Positions 1 to 13,391 of a stretch of 64,000 bases of DNA are shown here, piece by piece. Position 1 is the first letter of the stretch; each line of letters opens with the position of its first letter. A model generated the notes under the pieces. That model searched no databases. It was not told the DNA's origin and saw only the letters and a list, made by a program, of their open reading frames with translations. This DNA is from Monomorium pharaonis. Taxonomy: Eukaryota > Arthropoda > Insecta > Hymenoptera > Formicidae. A program made the translations under genes and the position numbers. The DNA lies in NCBI RefSeq assembly GCF_013373865.1, contig NC_050468.1, positions 5,330,010 through 5,394,009 of the forward strand, in the 5' to 3' direction.

Positions 1-143
1 TACAGAAAGAGATAATACCAAAGACTCATGATATTGAACTATCAAGTTTTCCGGATGCAGGTAAAGCGATGATTTAGAGAAATTTAACAGTGTACAAACC
101 TCAAGAATTTGGTCGATATTTTCTACTATTTTATGTAACAAAA

Positions 144-144
<1 letters not shown>

Positions 145-195
<51 letters not shown>
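145..195. repeat. (CT)n microsatellite
   Basis: Uninterrupted CT dinucleotides followed by a T-rich tract. Confidence 0.9.
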
Positions 196-196
<1 letters not shown>

Positions 197-559
197 TTTT
201 TTTTAATAAAAAAGGCTGCTAAGTATAATATGTGTTCGTCTAAGAAAAAAATTTATACTAAATCCAAGTGATGATATCATTAACTTTATAATACAAAATT
301 TAAGTGATATATGTATATGTACGTCAACCAAAATAATACGTTTTTTTTAAAATGTTTGAAAATTTTCAATTGCGCTTAATTGAACTTCCCATAAGTGCGA
401 TGATAACAATCTACTTAAAAAATTATTTAAAAATAATTAATTATCAGAATTCTTTGCAAAATATTTAGAAATGGTCATGTATGTAATTATAACTATGTAA
501 AAACTGCTGAGAACTGCCAAGAAAGTGAACTATTTGTACCTGATACATCTCATAGATAC

Positions 560-995
560 GATGCCAACGGTCGGAATAAAAAATTGTTTAAATATTGTTA
601 AAGGTCCGAACTCTCGTCGAAAGCGTCGGAACTATTGCGAAACTATCGGGAAATGCTAAAAAGTTGGTTAGAATTTGCTATAATATGACACTTTACTCTT
701 GGGATGGGATGCTAGCGCACGAGTTTAAAAATTATTTAAAAATGATCAAAGGTCAGAATTATCTTTCATCGAGAATTGTAGAAATCTTCGATAACTATAT
801 AAAATTTTATAATAAAAGTTAGTTCTTTCAAAATTTAGAGTGCCGTAGAAAATTAGCATCTTATATTTTCAAGCTATTATTTTTTTTATTAATTTAGCAA
901 AATTATTGCTGTAAATTATCAAAATCTGTAGAACTATTGCGGATGCAAGAACTTGCATAAAAATTTGCAATGCAGAAAATTGCCAACTTCACACA
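560..995. mobile_element. Diverged partial copy of the 25.5-kb foldback repeat
   Basis: Shares ordered motifs with the right arm of the element at 25,565-27,074: AAAAAATTGTTTAAA, GGAACTATTGCGAAACT, AAGTTGG, a cassette like GACACTTTACTCTTG, GTAGAACTATTGCGG and the end motif TGCAGAAAATTGCCAACTTC. Only one arm is present and it is clearly older. The 75-codon frame at 595-822 lies inside this repeat and is not a gene. Confidence 0.7.
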
Positions 996-1985
996 CTAAT
1001 AAACTTGATTATTTCAGTGGACATATAATTCGGGACATTTAATTCTATAGTCTTTCAAGCAATTTACACTTAACTCCTTTGTACACATAATTTTATTTAT
1101 TTTTAACTTCTATATATGTTTTTGCTAATTTACAATATTAACCTTTATAATTCTATCTAATGCAGTTTTATATTGTATTACCAAGACCACATTAAGATGT
1201 GAGCTTACTCACGGGGTGACTTTTAGAATTTTTTTAAATTGAGTGTTAAAAAATATTTTGAGATTTTAAAAACATTGAAAGAAATTGTATATCCCCCAAA
1301 ATATGCATTTGACATAAATAAAAGGTTTCTTTTAAACAATGTTTAAAACAAGAAAACCATCTTTTTAAATTTTTAATAAATTTTGTAAAATTTATAGATT
1401 TTGTTTGTCAAAATGTAATTTGTCAAAAAATTACTATTAACATTTGATAAGAAATTAGGATTATATAAAATGTAAGTAATAATAATAATATTAATGATGA
1501 TAACTTTAGCAATTTTCGATTATTATTGTATTTATTATAATATAACTCTTGAAAAAAATTTAACCACAGATTAAATTACATCTTTTAAAAAAGCGCTCAA
1601 AGTAATCATGCAAGGAAAACAGATTAATGCGGTAGTGATTGTAATTTCTCAAAAATTAGTTTTTAAATGACATTTCGTACCGTTTACATTACGGGTTTAT
1701 TCAACGTTTTTTAATAATTAATTTCTCGTTAACTATTACGAAAATTGCAAAATGGTACAAGACTTTTCGACTTAGTTTTTACTTCGTTTTATTTGTACAC
1801 GAGGCTTGTTACGAGAATTACCAGACACTCTGTAACTATTTGTATACATGTATTTGATTAGCATTATATATAATTTATCATCTCTGATGTGAATTTGTGA
1901 AAGATTATCTTTCTATAGGTAGGTATGCAGGTAAAAAATATCGATGTTTCTTTTAATTAAGTAAAAAGATTATTTATATTCAGAC

Positions 1986-2024
<39 letters not shown>

Positions 2025-2399
2025 TTCTATTATGCAACCTGCTTTTAATTAGTTGCATAATTTTTAATAATTATCTTTTCTTAATCACGATACGATTCTT
2101 TAAAGTAACTTCAAAGTTCAAGGTTCTCACAATAGGTTCTTTTCGCCGAGGCTACGAGGTAAAATCAAATCATATCCCATAATTATCGCTATATTGGTAC
2201 CTATCATCGCGATTGATACGACGTATTTTAATAAATAATACTCGATAATTTCGTCCGATATTTTAACGTTGTAATTCAATTCATAAATAGTTGCTGTTGT
2301 TGTATGTCTACCTTTAGACAAACTGCGATTGAATGTGCCCAATGATCTCGACACACCTTTTCTCGATGGAAGAATGGAAACGCGTAAGACCACGAGCAC
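996..2399. other. AT-rich intergenic DNA
   Basis: Nothing recognised apart from the TA microsatellite. A 95-codon minus-strand frame at 2,127-2,414 starts at a non-ATG codon and resembles nothing I know. Confidence 0.5.
1986..2023. repeat. (TA)n microsatellite
   Basis: About 19 TA units. Confidence 0.9.
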
Positions 2400-2720
2400 G
2401 ATACACGAAAGCAAAGAGAGAGAACTAACGGAACGGTGGAGGGACCCTTTCTTCCTTGGGATTAACCTTGGACTTGACTCGAAGGAATGCGCCGTGCAGT
2501 GACCTCCGCTCGCACGTTCGCTCGCTCCCTTACTTGTTCACTAACTCACTCGCTCACCTTCCGTCCCTCGGTCGGCCTATTTCACTTTATCGTAGGCGCT
2601 GCATCAGTTTGCCAGCCGTTGCATTCTTTCGCAGCCGGCTCTCGAAAGGATTCAACGCCGCTGACGAAAAATCTTAGGACGGAAGTTGGGAAAAGACAAA
2701 TTAGCCTCCTTCAGATTTGT
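2400..2720. promoter_or_regulatory. GC-richer island, possible promoter or first exon
   Basis: Distinct base composition from its AT-rich flanks, with CGCTCGCACGTTCGCTCGCT-type pyrimidine-rich CpG sequence and an insect initiator-like TCAGT at about 2,604. Short frames on both strands resemble no known protein. Which gene it serves cannot be told from this window. Confidence 0.25.
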
Positions 2721-3589
2721 ACCGGATATTCCTAAACGAAGCATGCTCTAAATAATGATGAATCACGTCGCAATCTCCGTAGAATTTACTTTCAATAGCG
2801 TTATTGTCACGAATTAATTCACTGAAAAAATTATTATACTTGAATTAATCTAAAATATAGGTATAATTACAATTTGACTGTTTGATTAAATATGAACAAT
2901 GGAGGAAACCCATTATGTTTTAGATCCACAAATATAGTTGAAGAGTTAGGGTTTTTTTCCCGCTCGATTACATTTTACTTTAATTTTGCTGTTCTGCTAT
3001 TAACTACTATTAACTGCTATTAACACTTTTTTGTAGTTCTCTCGTGATATGCCACAACAGCGATATTAAGATTACCATAAGTAAAGTTATTCAAACTGCA
3101 TTTGTTTTGGCGTTTACAGCACTGCGAATAATAATTTATATTCTATATAATCTATACATAAAGATAATTCAGTCTATGCACAGTGATTTTGTTTCATATT
3201 GTATTATAAGAAAATATGAAAGAGAAAAATATATAAATCAAACAGTTCTAAAAAGCTAAAAACATGAAATAATACTATTACTAATGTGCTTACTATTGTT
3301 TAAACTATGCAATTTACAAGAGAATATTGTATTCTCATTTTTGAAAATTTGTTTTAGCAAATTTTATATAGAAAAGTTACATGTAATTGTATAAAATATG
3401 TACACAATATTAATAAAATATATAATATTTACAGTTTTGTGTGTGTGTAATACAGTAACACTGTACATACATGTAATAGAAACAGATTGACAGAAATTCG
3501 CAAACCTAATGAAATTTGCATCCTAAAGTGATAAAATCAATGCTATTATCTTCTGTTTCAAATAGATCCTAACATTTTTCCTCAATACT

Positions 3590-3734
3590 AAGGCCTGGCT
3601 GTACCAAAATTATTTTTTGATTTTAAATGAGACTTGAGTATAAATCTGTCTTTAGAAAGAAAGATAAAGATAAACATATATATATTTAAGTCGTGCTTAA
3701 AATCAAAATAATGTTAGTGCAACTGGATCTAAGG
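3590..3734. mobile_element. Old palindromic MITE-like repeat
   Basis: Imperfect inverted arms: CTGTACCAAAATTATTTTTT with GATTTTAA on the left, matched by TTAAAATCAAAATAATG and GTGCAACTGGAT on the right. Ends AAGGCC / AAGGC. Confidence 0.5.
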
Positions 3735-6475
3735 CTGATTTTTTTAATTTCATGAAGAGTGAAAAAAATTAAATCTAACAATTTATGTGTTTTCCAAATT
3801 TTCTAAAATATACTCCTATGATGCTTACAATAAACTTATGACAAATTTGTGGATATATAAACTTATGAAATATTTGAAGCAAGAATAATATTTATTTAAT
3901 TCAAATAATTTGCATTTATATATCTTTTTGCGTGTAGAATTTATTCCAAATGATAATTATTACTGGGATTAGGTAACATAAGAAAATAATTTATAAATTT
4001 TTAAAATCTTATCTTATTTTCGCAAACAAAGAATCGCGGATTTATACTTGGCTTTCTCGTGATTTATCAATTCTTCTTTCACATTTAAAATCACCGCTGT
4101 GTATCAAGATTGACAGAGGAAATACATAAATACATGCACAAATGTACTTGTGATAGGAGACCAGTGATTATTATCAATATTTATTGACTCTTTGCCGCGA
4201 TAAAGTCATTGTTCTATAAATAGGCTGCAACAAAAATAAGTACGCTGTACAGCGACATTTACACTATATTCATTGCAATTTATAAAATTACATCAGGTTA
4301 TTCGTTTAATCTAATACCATGTTATGGTATCAAAATTTATACTTAAGACACCTTTTTCTTTTATGTGAAATGTTCAGTTGGATCTAATTTGGTATTTACT
4401 TTATTAAAATTTATAAAGAACTTATTAATATATCTTGTTTTTATTTGATGTTCCGTTTTTTTAAATAATGTTGCTAATATATATTGTTTCCAACTAATCT
4501 TTCTTTAATAGAATTTAATTTTTCTTTAGCAAAACATTTTTTTTAACTTTTAGAGTAATAAATTTTTGGGGAACCATTTTGGTAATACATATAAGTAACA
4601 AAAATATTAATTAGAAAAATATTTCTACTCATTTTATTTCATTGACTTATAATACATAAATATTTTATTTTTTAGTTAATTTGTTAAAATTTGTTAAACA
4701 TCTAATTACATGATGAAATTTAATAAAATGTTAAAAGGATACGTTTGTAGTAAAATTATGTAAATAGTAAAATGCTTTCAAATATTTTTAATCATTATAT
4801 AATTAAAATTTTGAATTTTGTTTAAGACGAACGTTCTGTAATCTCAGATTTCAATATATTTATTCGTTTTTTAGAATATATAGTTTCGAGAAATGGTTGC
4901 ACTGCTCAATCTTTATTTTACCGTGTAATCACAAAGTATGCAAACTCTTCAGGTGTAACAAGCCGCAGCTGATAAAACTGTGATTAATTTTCAATTATTG
5001 AAAATAATAATAGATCAGAAGCGTACGCGATACTAAAGTCATCGAGATGACTGTCAACACTCGCCGGACTATTACGGCCTTCGTCTTAAAATAGACTGAG
5101 TAACTTTGTGATTATGGTATGTACATACGCGTAGACTCTATCTAAATGATCCAAATAATGAACACAAGACAATGATCGAAGTGATATGTCGTCTGATATT
5201 AAGTAACTTATTAAAAAAAGAATGAAGTCGTCTTTTACACACACTACAAAAATGTATGTAAAGTTACATAAATAATATGTATAAAACTTACACAATTAAT
5301 AATAAAATATAAAATTTTTAAATCGTTCAAATATATCTTTATATTAAACGAAAAATTATATTTGCACAATTAGAAATAAGAATACTAAAACATTTCATAT
5401 ATTTTCACTATAAATTATATAATTTTACAAATATTATTTAGATAATTTTACATAATTTTTTACAGTGCATACTCATTAACTCATGGTAACGTTTAGTATT
5501 ATATAAAACTGCTTAAAAATAAATGAAACATTACGAAAACAACTGAACCATTAATTAACAACAGAGTAATTAGAATTCAATAAGAAGAAAATCTACCGAT
5601 AAAACAGTAGAGAAACCATTTTCTTACATTTTAAATACGACTTGCTATAGAGAGCATTGGATCTGTCACGTTCAACGTTACCATTAATTGATTTTTTTTT
5701 AAAGTACTGAATTATCAGTTAGTAATCAATTATTAGTGAACATATACCACAAATAAATTTAATCATTTAAAAAATATATTTATTTTCCATTTTTGAATGT
5801 AAACCACTCGATATGAAGCAGTCGGATTATTGTGTCATTACTATTTTTCTGTATCTAAAATAAACAAGTTTGATTAAGAATATGTCCTTCAATTAATATA
5901 GAATTAACCTTTTCTTAATATATGTATAGTGATTGAAAAGTCTTAAGCGATCTAATTACTAATTTTTTAATACATCTAATTAAATAATGAACTCTTTTTT
6001 TTTTAATTCAAATTTGTTAACTGTTATTTTTTGCAAAATTTTGAAATATTTGTGAAAAAAAAAATAAATAAAATTTATACGTAGAATTAAAAATTTTATT
6101 AAATATTAATTATTTGGACGATAGCTAAAAATTAACTTAAATAAAGCTTACGAAAATAAATTTTACATTAAAAATTAAAAAAATTTTTGATGGTCAGCAA
6201 ATCTACAAATGTGAGTCAAAATATAAATTATAATGTGTCCAATGAATTAAAAAGAAAGGGCCTTTGCTCTGAGAGATTATTTGTTAGATTATTAGAAATT
6301 TAAATTTTATATTATTTAATAATACGTTTTATAATAATCGATTGATCAGTAACTATGTATAAGTTAAATACAAGTTACATGATAAGAGTCCGATAGTCAT
6401 TGTTGTCTTAAATTACGATGATAAAGTTTATCATTTATTAATTTACTCGTTGCTGTTCGAAACTTAAGAATGACG

Positions 6476-6483
6476 TGACGTCA
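6476..6483. promoter_or_regulatory. Perfect CRE palindrome
   Basis: TGACGTCA, the CREB/ATF full site, in a locally GC-richer patch (6,470-6,600). A second perfect site is 941 bases downstream. Confidence 0.35.
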
Positions 6484-7416
6484 TCTCAGGTTTGCGATAA
6501 ACGTTTTGGATGAAACGTATGAAAAGGAGGTGGTAATACGCCTTATCTAATCACAAAGCAGCTCGACTTGCGACTAGCGCGCCCACGATTAGCACATTAC
6601 ATGACATACAATGCATCTCAAGTTATTTTTCTTCTCGCATCAGGAGAGAACGTTTTATAAAATTTGTTTGCATGACAAAAATTGAATAATTAATTTTGTA
6701 TGAGTGAAAAATATAGATTAAGAAAATAAAGTTGGGTATTATGAAATTCTTGCATAAATAAAACTATATTTTTCCCGAATAAATATGAATTTATCCAGAT
6801 TTATTCGTTTTTCCACAAATTTACTTTAAGCATTGCATATAAATGATTAAAATTTAATTATCACAATTTTAAATTAATATTATATCTTTAAATTTTAACT
6901 TTTTGAAATATAATTTTAAAGGATTTAAGTTAGAAAACTTTGTTAATTGTTTTTTTATTTAAATTTTGTTTATTATTTTCCACATTTTATAAAATGACAA
7001 GAATATCTTATATAGGAAGATTATGTTTTATTGAACTAACGAAAAAATAAAGATTTTATGTTTTTGGAAATATCTCTACATTTATTTTTTAATATTAAAA
7101 TTTAGCTTATTTATAATTTTACAAAATCTGTACAAAAAGGAATGTTACGCTGAATAATATTTCAGATATATATATATATATATACAACCAAAGCTCCAAT
7201 TATCGAAAGTACAAGTACTATCAAGATCCGATTTTTTATTTGATTATCTACACATACGTGAAAGATTAAATAAAAATTGTGTAAGATTGCAGGAATTTAC
7301 AATCGAAGATAAGCCGAACATAATAGAAGTTGTGTGACGCCGATATCAATCGTGATATAATAGTTCACGATAGTTTGCCCCAGCCCAGGGCATCTTTTTC
7401 CGTGTCTTGGATTAAT

Positions 7417-7424
7417 TGACGTCA
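7417..7424. promoter_or_regulatory. Perfect CRE palindrome
   Basis: TGACGTCA within AATTGACGTCAAAC. About 4.6 kb upstream of the putative HDAC4 TATA box. Confidence 0.35.
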
Positions 7425-8421
7425 AACGACAGCCGCTATTATTTATTTATGCACGTTGCTTGCGCGAATTGCTACATTTATTTGCAAATTAATGTAGATT
7501 GCATTTGAAAATACAAGAGCTGAAACCTCTCCATTATTTTCTTCTCAATTATATAACTGTCGACGTTGTTTTGTAAAACGCTTGTAATTTGTTTCAGAAG
7601 ACGTGGGCTACAGAAGTGTCGAGATCACGTCTGCTTTCACGCATCTGCCTCAAAAGGGTGAATATTTTTGTTATTTATATCCGTGAAAATTTTCTCTTCT
7701 ACACAGATGAATTATTAATTATTTATACGTATTTAAATACAACATAGTTTCTATAATTTAAACTGATTAATGTAAAGTTATCAAAACTTTACATTCTATA
7801 TAAATATATGTAAATGGATATGTATATGAGAAGTAATAATTTAGAAAAAGATGTTATCAAAATTTTGTATTCTTTCTATTTTTTTCTGTATGTTTATATT
7901 ATTTTTACAATGCAAACCGAAAAGATATAATTCGTGAATGAACGTAATGTAATTCGTAATTTTCAAAATAAACACGCATGAAGATTATCCATAAAGTTAA
8001 TTTATTCCTAAACACATTTGCAATGTTGTATTTAGAACCGTTTACTTATGAAGCAGCCAAAAAAGAAATAGCGAGTACAGATTTCGAGAATAGAAATGCC
8101 ATTTTCAAGTCGTAATAACTGGTATAACTGGTATAGTGACAGTATAACTATAATCGATGTAGAGAAGGCGGAAAACGAAATATTACTGTCAAACTATTTG
8201 CGCATCTACATATTTCGAATTTACTGAATCATCTTTCGATCTTGTTGTTTGATCAATATTATTATTTTAGTAAACACAATAATTTTTATTTTTTATTTGT
8301 TATCCAAATCTTTTCAGTACTATACTATACATCTCTTTCTTTTAGGTTCACCTATCTATAAGTAATCTCTAAATTATTTATAATAATATAACTGCCTAAT
8401 ACACACACATTTTGTGTGTGT

Positions 8422-8446
8422 GGGGGGGGGGAGGGGAGGGAGGAGG
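8422..8446 (+). repeat. G-rich tract, G-quadruplex candidate
   Basis: Ten Gs, then A-separated runs of four, three and two Gs, directly after a short GT repeat. Four G3 runs are possible within this tract. Confidence 0.5.
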
Positions 8447-8911
8447 CGCGCAGTATTAGAAGGTCTTCAAATACCATCATATCACTTGTTTTTGAACTAT
8501 ATTTTTTAAAATAACTAAAAGCAAAAGCTAAATATAAACTTCTTTACTACATAAATGTAAACTAGAAAGTCTTTTCTATTTAATAGTGTAGCAGTTTTTA
8601 TATTATATTGTTTTGTATATTTTGTAATAAATATTTAATAAATAATTAATGTATATTTTTGTAAGACAATATAAAGTGAGAACGCTTAAGAAACTAGGCT
8701 CAAAAATTAAACTTTGTAGTAGAAAGTGATGGCAAAATTAAGACGTAATTCTGTAGAGAACTTAATTATTCAAATAAATTGATTAACTAAGTAATATTAA
8801 TACATTATGTAACAAGGGCATAAAGGAATGTGTAAAGTTGGCCTCTCCAAATCATCGAAGTATAGTTCTGATTAGAGTTCTGGCTTTTTTCGAAGGCACG
8901 AGTGAGAGTGT

Positions 8912-9087
8912 AGAGTACGGTATTTCTAGCAATAAATAATATTTTGAATAACAAACAATCATGTTGATTTCAAGAAGATCTTTATCTTTCGCACAAAAGT
9001 TTTATTGAAAGAAGTAACTTCATAAAAACTCATGCTGATTTGATAGTCATTTTAAAGGAAGTAGAAATAGAATCTTGAATGAATATC
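8912..9087. repeat. 176-bp direct repeat, left copy
   Basis: Starts AGAGTACGGTATTTCTAGCA and ends TTGAATGAATATC. It is nearly identical (a handful of differences) to 10,101-10,276 in the same orientation, with about 1,013 bases between. Contents not recognised. Confidence 0.85.
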
Positions 9088-10100
9088 CATTATATTTAAC
9101 ATATTATTCATGATATTTAATAAATTATTAAAGAGAAGGGGAGCAGTTATTCTAAGAAAGAGGAGATAAAACAACATGGTTGAATTTATTAAACTTATAT
9201 ATTCTTATTTCACTTATATATTCTCTTCAGAAACCAAATTGACTACAATATTTTGATATTTTTTGTAAAAATTAATCAATCATAAAATAATTGTAGAAAG
9301 TTTTCAAATGGACACTTTATACACACATGCACGAACATCCTATGCGTCATACCAAATTTTGTGCATACATTATTTTAAAATATTTGTTATTATATGTTCG
9401 TCGAAAGTGGTCCTTTTTGTGTCACTTTTTGTGGGTAAAGACTCCGACTTTTACAGTGTAATAATAACACTAAAACATTATTACACATGCAGTTTTTATC
9501 CTTTAATCTAATAGATCGTAAATCGTGACGAAAATTTTACCAGCACGACTTTTTCTGCAGGTTTGATCACTTTACATACCTTTGCCTTTGTTACCACTCC
9601 CGCGTGCACATCATCTCGTGACACGTATACGGTAGAATTACCACTCTCGCAGAATCACCAACGCTTCATCGCTTTCGCGAACGTAACTTTGGTTAACCTG
9701 TCAATTCGTGTCTCTCAAGGATTATTTTCGACGTACTTGTAACAAAAAATATTATGTGCAATACGTGCAGATCGACTTTTTCTTACTCGCCTTCGGTTCG
9801 TGCGTTCACTCCGCGCACTGAAAAAGCCGACTTTCTGCTTTCGTTACACAATGTACTGTGATTATGATTATTAATTTTGATTTAACAAATATATTTTATA
9901 ATATTTATTTTATTTCTCTTTTAAACAAATTGAACAATACATAAAAATTGGCTCTCTAAATTAATATCTACCTCAATTATATTGATTTATAAAATTCTCT
10001 TTATCTTTATTAGCTTTGTTATATTATTGTTAAGAAATATACAATAGCATTTGTCAGATTTGTTTGTCATAGCGCCAAAAAAGAATCGTATATTTCAATA
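9088..10100. other. Spacer between the 176-bp direct repeats
   Basis: Half AT-rich, half GC-richer (9,530-9,850, CpG-containing, with CGACTTTTTC and GAAAAAGCCG in inverted order). No coding frame and no tRNA-like primer site that I can recognise. Confidence 0.45.
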
Positions 10101-10276
10101 AGAGTACGGTATTTCGAGCAATAAATAGTATTTTGAATAACAAACAATCATGTTGATTTCAAGAAGATCTTTATCTTTCGCACAAAAGTTTTATTGAAAG
10201 AAGTAACTTCATAGAAATTCATGCTGATTTGATAGTCATTTTAAAGGAAGTAGAAATAGAATCTTGAATGAATATC
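10101..10276. repeat. 176-bp direct repeat, right copy
   Basis: Second copy of the 8,912-9,087 sequence, same strand. The pair could be a segmental duplication or terminal repeats of a small retroelement of TRIM type. The ends do not show the usual TG...CA. Confidence 0.85.
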
Positions 10277-10547
10277 AAATGTCTACATTTGCCATCTATT
10301 AATCTTTAACCTTTAACCTTTAGACTTTAGACTTTGTATTATAAGTATAGCTTTTGTTCGAAAAATAAAAGTAGAAAACGCAATTCCTTGCTTACAATAT
10401 TCAAGATTAAGTAATAGATAACTTAGGTAAAGAGAGGAAAAAAATTTGCAAACTTTTTTGACAGTCCACTATTAGAATATGAGTGGAAGTTGAATTAGAG
10501 AAGCGGTTCAACTCGATCCCGATGAGAAAAAGATATGGAAGCGCAAA

Positions 10548-10650
10548 TGTAACAAGAATATTGTGCAACAAGTGCGGTTATTGCCCGTAAGTGCATTCAC
10601 CCGCACGAATGGGCAATAGCCGATTTGTACATGTTACACGCAATATTTTT
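10548..10650. repeat. Imperfect hairpin
   Basis: TGTAACAAGAATATTGTGCA and GTGCGGTTATTGCCCGT pair with GGGCAATAGCCGATTTGTAC and ATGTTAC. Located between the 176-bp repeat and the HDAC4 promoter island. Confidence 0.45.
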
Positions 10651-11699
10651 TGTTGCCTGTGCGTCAAAGTGTGGTCCCTGAATGTGAATTGACAGGAGAA
10701 AAGGACCACTTTTGGTGCACAGGTAGCGAAAAACTTATTTATTATCGCTTACATCGCTAATCGCGCTTGCTCAGTGGCAAGTTAATTTCTACTTTGAGCT
10801 TAATTTACGTTGCTTGCAACAGATTTCCTCGTTGCTCACGTCAACGTAAAGTCTAGTGGAGAGCACGTATACCATTATACAGGGAATTTTTCGTTATATT
10901 TTATTACAAATTTATTACAAATTTTAATATGTGTGATGATTAGTTTGTAACAACTTGGCAATCTATTAAATATTATGAGTAATGATAGAAATTTTTAAAA
11001 TATACAAGAAACTTTACATAAACTGTTTAATAAAAATTACCAGGCGATATTTTAAAATGTTCCAAGGCAAAATTTTTATAACTTTCGACAAAATTTTCTT
11101 ACATATACATTATAATATAATTATGAACAAAATTTCTCTTTATGTATATTTAATGTAACACGTAATATATCGTCTTTTGAAACATATTTATCTTATTGTT
11201 AGTGAAATTAGATTAATCACGAGTCTTCTACTTTAAATGTTACACCATTTTTTAAATAAGTCTATTGATAAATTGCGTTATATGTTGTGTGTTTATGGTA
11301 TAAACAGCGTGTTAATTAACTTATCATAGTATAAGATGAAACTATCATGAGTGACAAGTCAAACTAAAAATATACTACAAGATAAACTTTGTACAAGCCA
11401 TTGTGTATATTTATCGTTATCTTTATTTTTTCCCATTAAATTTTTTATTCCATTTAAAATAATGAAAAATCATAAACTGTTCAACATATTTTTTAATCAT
11501 TGAAATTTTACTACACGCAGTTTAGTAAAAATAAATAATAATTGCATTCTTTACTGTGTTAAAATACAAAATGTAAATGTTTAAAAAGTAGAGAATATTA
11601 CATTTTCAAAAATTTTTTGAAATACAATCGTTTTTATGGTGATTTTCAGGATAAATTTTATATGAACATTCTCGCCGGTGAAGAGCGGTGCAGAGTAGT

Positions 11700-12136
11700 C
11701 ACTCATGATTGGCCAATATATTCGCGGTTCCCCGCTTTGATGCGCCTCGCCGCGCGCCGCCTGAATTATCAGAGGCATTTGTGATCGCGATTCCTCAGTT
11801 GCGATCCGTCTACCAAGCGGGTAATCTTGTATTCTCTCCTCTCGGTTCTACTCGCGCCGGTTCTCTCTCGTGTCGCATAATCTCCCCCTCTCGCTTCCTC
11901 CCTCTTTGTCTCACCTCATCTTCGCTCCCAGGCTCGCGTAATCGCTTCCAGTGCGAGCTAAATTTAGCGTTGACCGTTGCTTTTGCCGAGCTGGCCGGCG
12001 TATATAAAGCTCCTCCTCTCTCCCTTGTCTCGTTACCGCTCGTTTCCTGCACACGCGTGCTGGCGAGACGCGGGAAAACTCTGCGCCGAATATCCCACCT
12101 GTGAAGCCTCCGTCGGGCAATCGCAGGGGGCCGATC
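11700..12136 (+). promoter_or_regulatory. Putative HDAC4 promoter with TATA box and 5' UTR donor
   Basis: A GC- and CpG-rich island in an AT-rich background. TATATAAAG at 12,001-12,009 is a good TATA box, so transcription would start near 12,030. A strong donor sequence (c|gtaagta) lies at 12,137, consistent with a non-coding first exon of about 100 bases. A possible acceptor (atattttag) at 13,222 would lead into the first coding exon. The island extends in patches to about 13,000. Open frames on both strands here look like compositional artefacts. Sequence elements are seen; their function is inferred. Confidence 0.5.
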
Positions 12137-13391
12137 GTAAGTAAAGCGCAACGGAACAATTTTGGAATTCAAGATTAGGAATGCTCGCGAAGAGCGAGCG
12201 GCTGAAGTGAAACCCGTAATGGCCTCTGGCACGAACCGAAATGATTTTATCGACACCCGATACTTTGGACTTCCTTAATTCGAAAGGTTTTATTTTTGTT
12301 TGCTAATACAATCGCAAACACATCGGCGACGCGGTCCAGTAATCGCCATAGCGATGTGCGACAAAGTGTGAACTTGGATCTCTGGCGATAAAAATATCAC
12401 GGGCGCAGAGCGGCCGCAGGCAGGTGGTTTCTTCCGAGAGTCCCTCCACCTCGGATTGGGATCTCGAACTGTACTGAGCGAGCCTTTAAATCCTGAGTAT
12501 GATCAAACGGGGACATTAAAAGTGGGAGAAGGGGGGTGCAAAAAAAAAAATAGAGAAAAACGTAATAGAGTCGCGCAAATCCAGGGAGTGATAAGCGCGA
12601 CCGTTCGTGTGTGGCGCGTGCATTGCGCGTAATAAATGCTAAAAATAACCGCGCTATCGCGCCGCAAGCGAGTATCGAAGCGATAAATATCACAACGTGC
12701 GGCCCGCGCCGTCACACTTGAATTCTACGATTTTCTTTTTCGATCGTCCGTAAGATACCGCGAGAGAAACGGGAGGAAAAACACAGGTGTCCCCTTTCAA
12801 GTTGTCATTCGAGCGCTGGACGCGATGATTGGGCTCAAAAAAAAAGACAGGAGGGAAGACCCACGTTTTCGCGATACCTGAAAAAAGAAATGAAGAAAAA
12901 GCAATACAAGGCAATGCACGCAAGAGCAATCGCGTATTCCCGACGCAACGTTTGAGGACAAATCAAGATTTGATTTGAAAACGAGCGGGGCGCATTTAAT
13001 TAACAGCGAGTGAATCTTTTATCGTGTTATTGTAAGAGTACTGATAATATGGACCGAGACTTTAATTAGTGAGACTAGAAGTGATTTTTCAACGACGGTA
13101 GTGGTGGAAGGAATACGTCGAGGAATTTAATACCAGTTATTGCGACTTCGAAATCTCAATTGATCGCAACGAGTATTTTTATTTTTCTTTTTCCACGCAT
13201 ATTGTAATCCAATATATTTTAGTTTATGGATAAAGCATTGCGCAGTGTTTTTGTTTCACATCGCCAAAATTGTGAAAATTTAATTTGAAATCAATTTGTC
13301 GCGAAACACAACTTTCCATCGATTTAATCATATTTATGAAAGAAATCAATAAAAAAGAAACGAGAAAAGCATTCTACAAAAAAAACTAAGT

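Larger units (their letters stand above)
2721..8911. other. AT-rich intergenic DNA
   Basis: No gene seen. Contains one old MITE, the CRE sites, a short TA run at about 7,168 and the G-rich tract. Short ORFs have no coding character. Confidence 0.5.

Noticed and set aside
595..822. 75-codon frame
   Set aside because: It falls inside an old foldback-repeat copy and starts at a non-ATG codon.
11709..12256. Overlapping frames of 131, 148 and 82 codons on both strands
   Set aside because: They lie in the GC-rich promoter island where stops are rare. No domain is recognisable, and one spans the TATA box.
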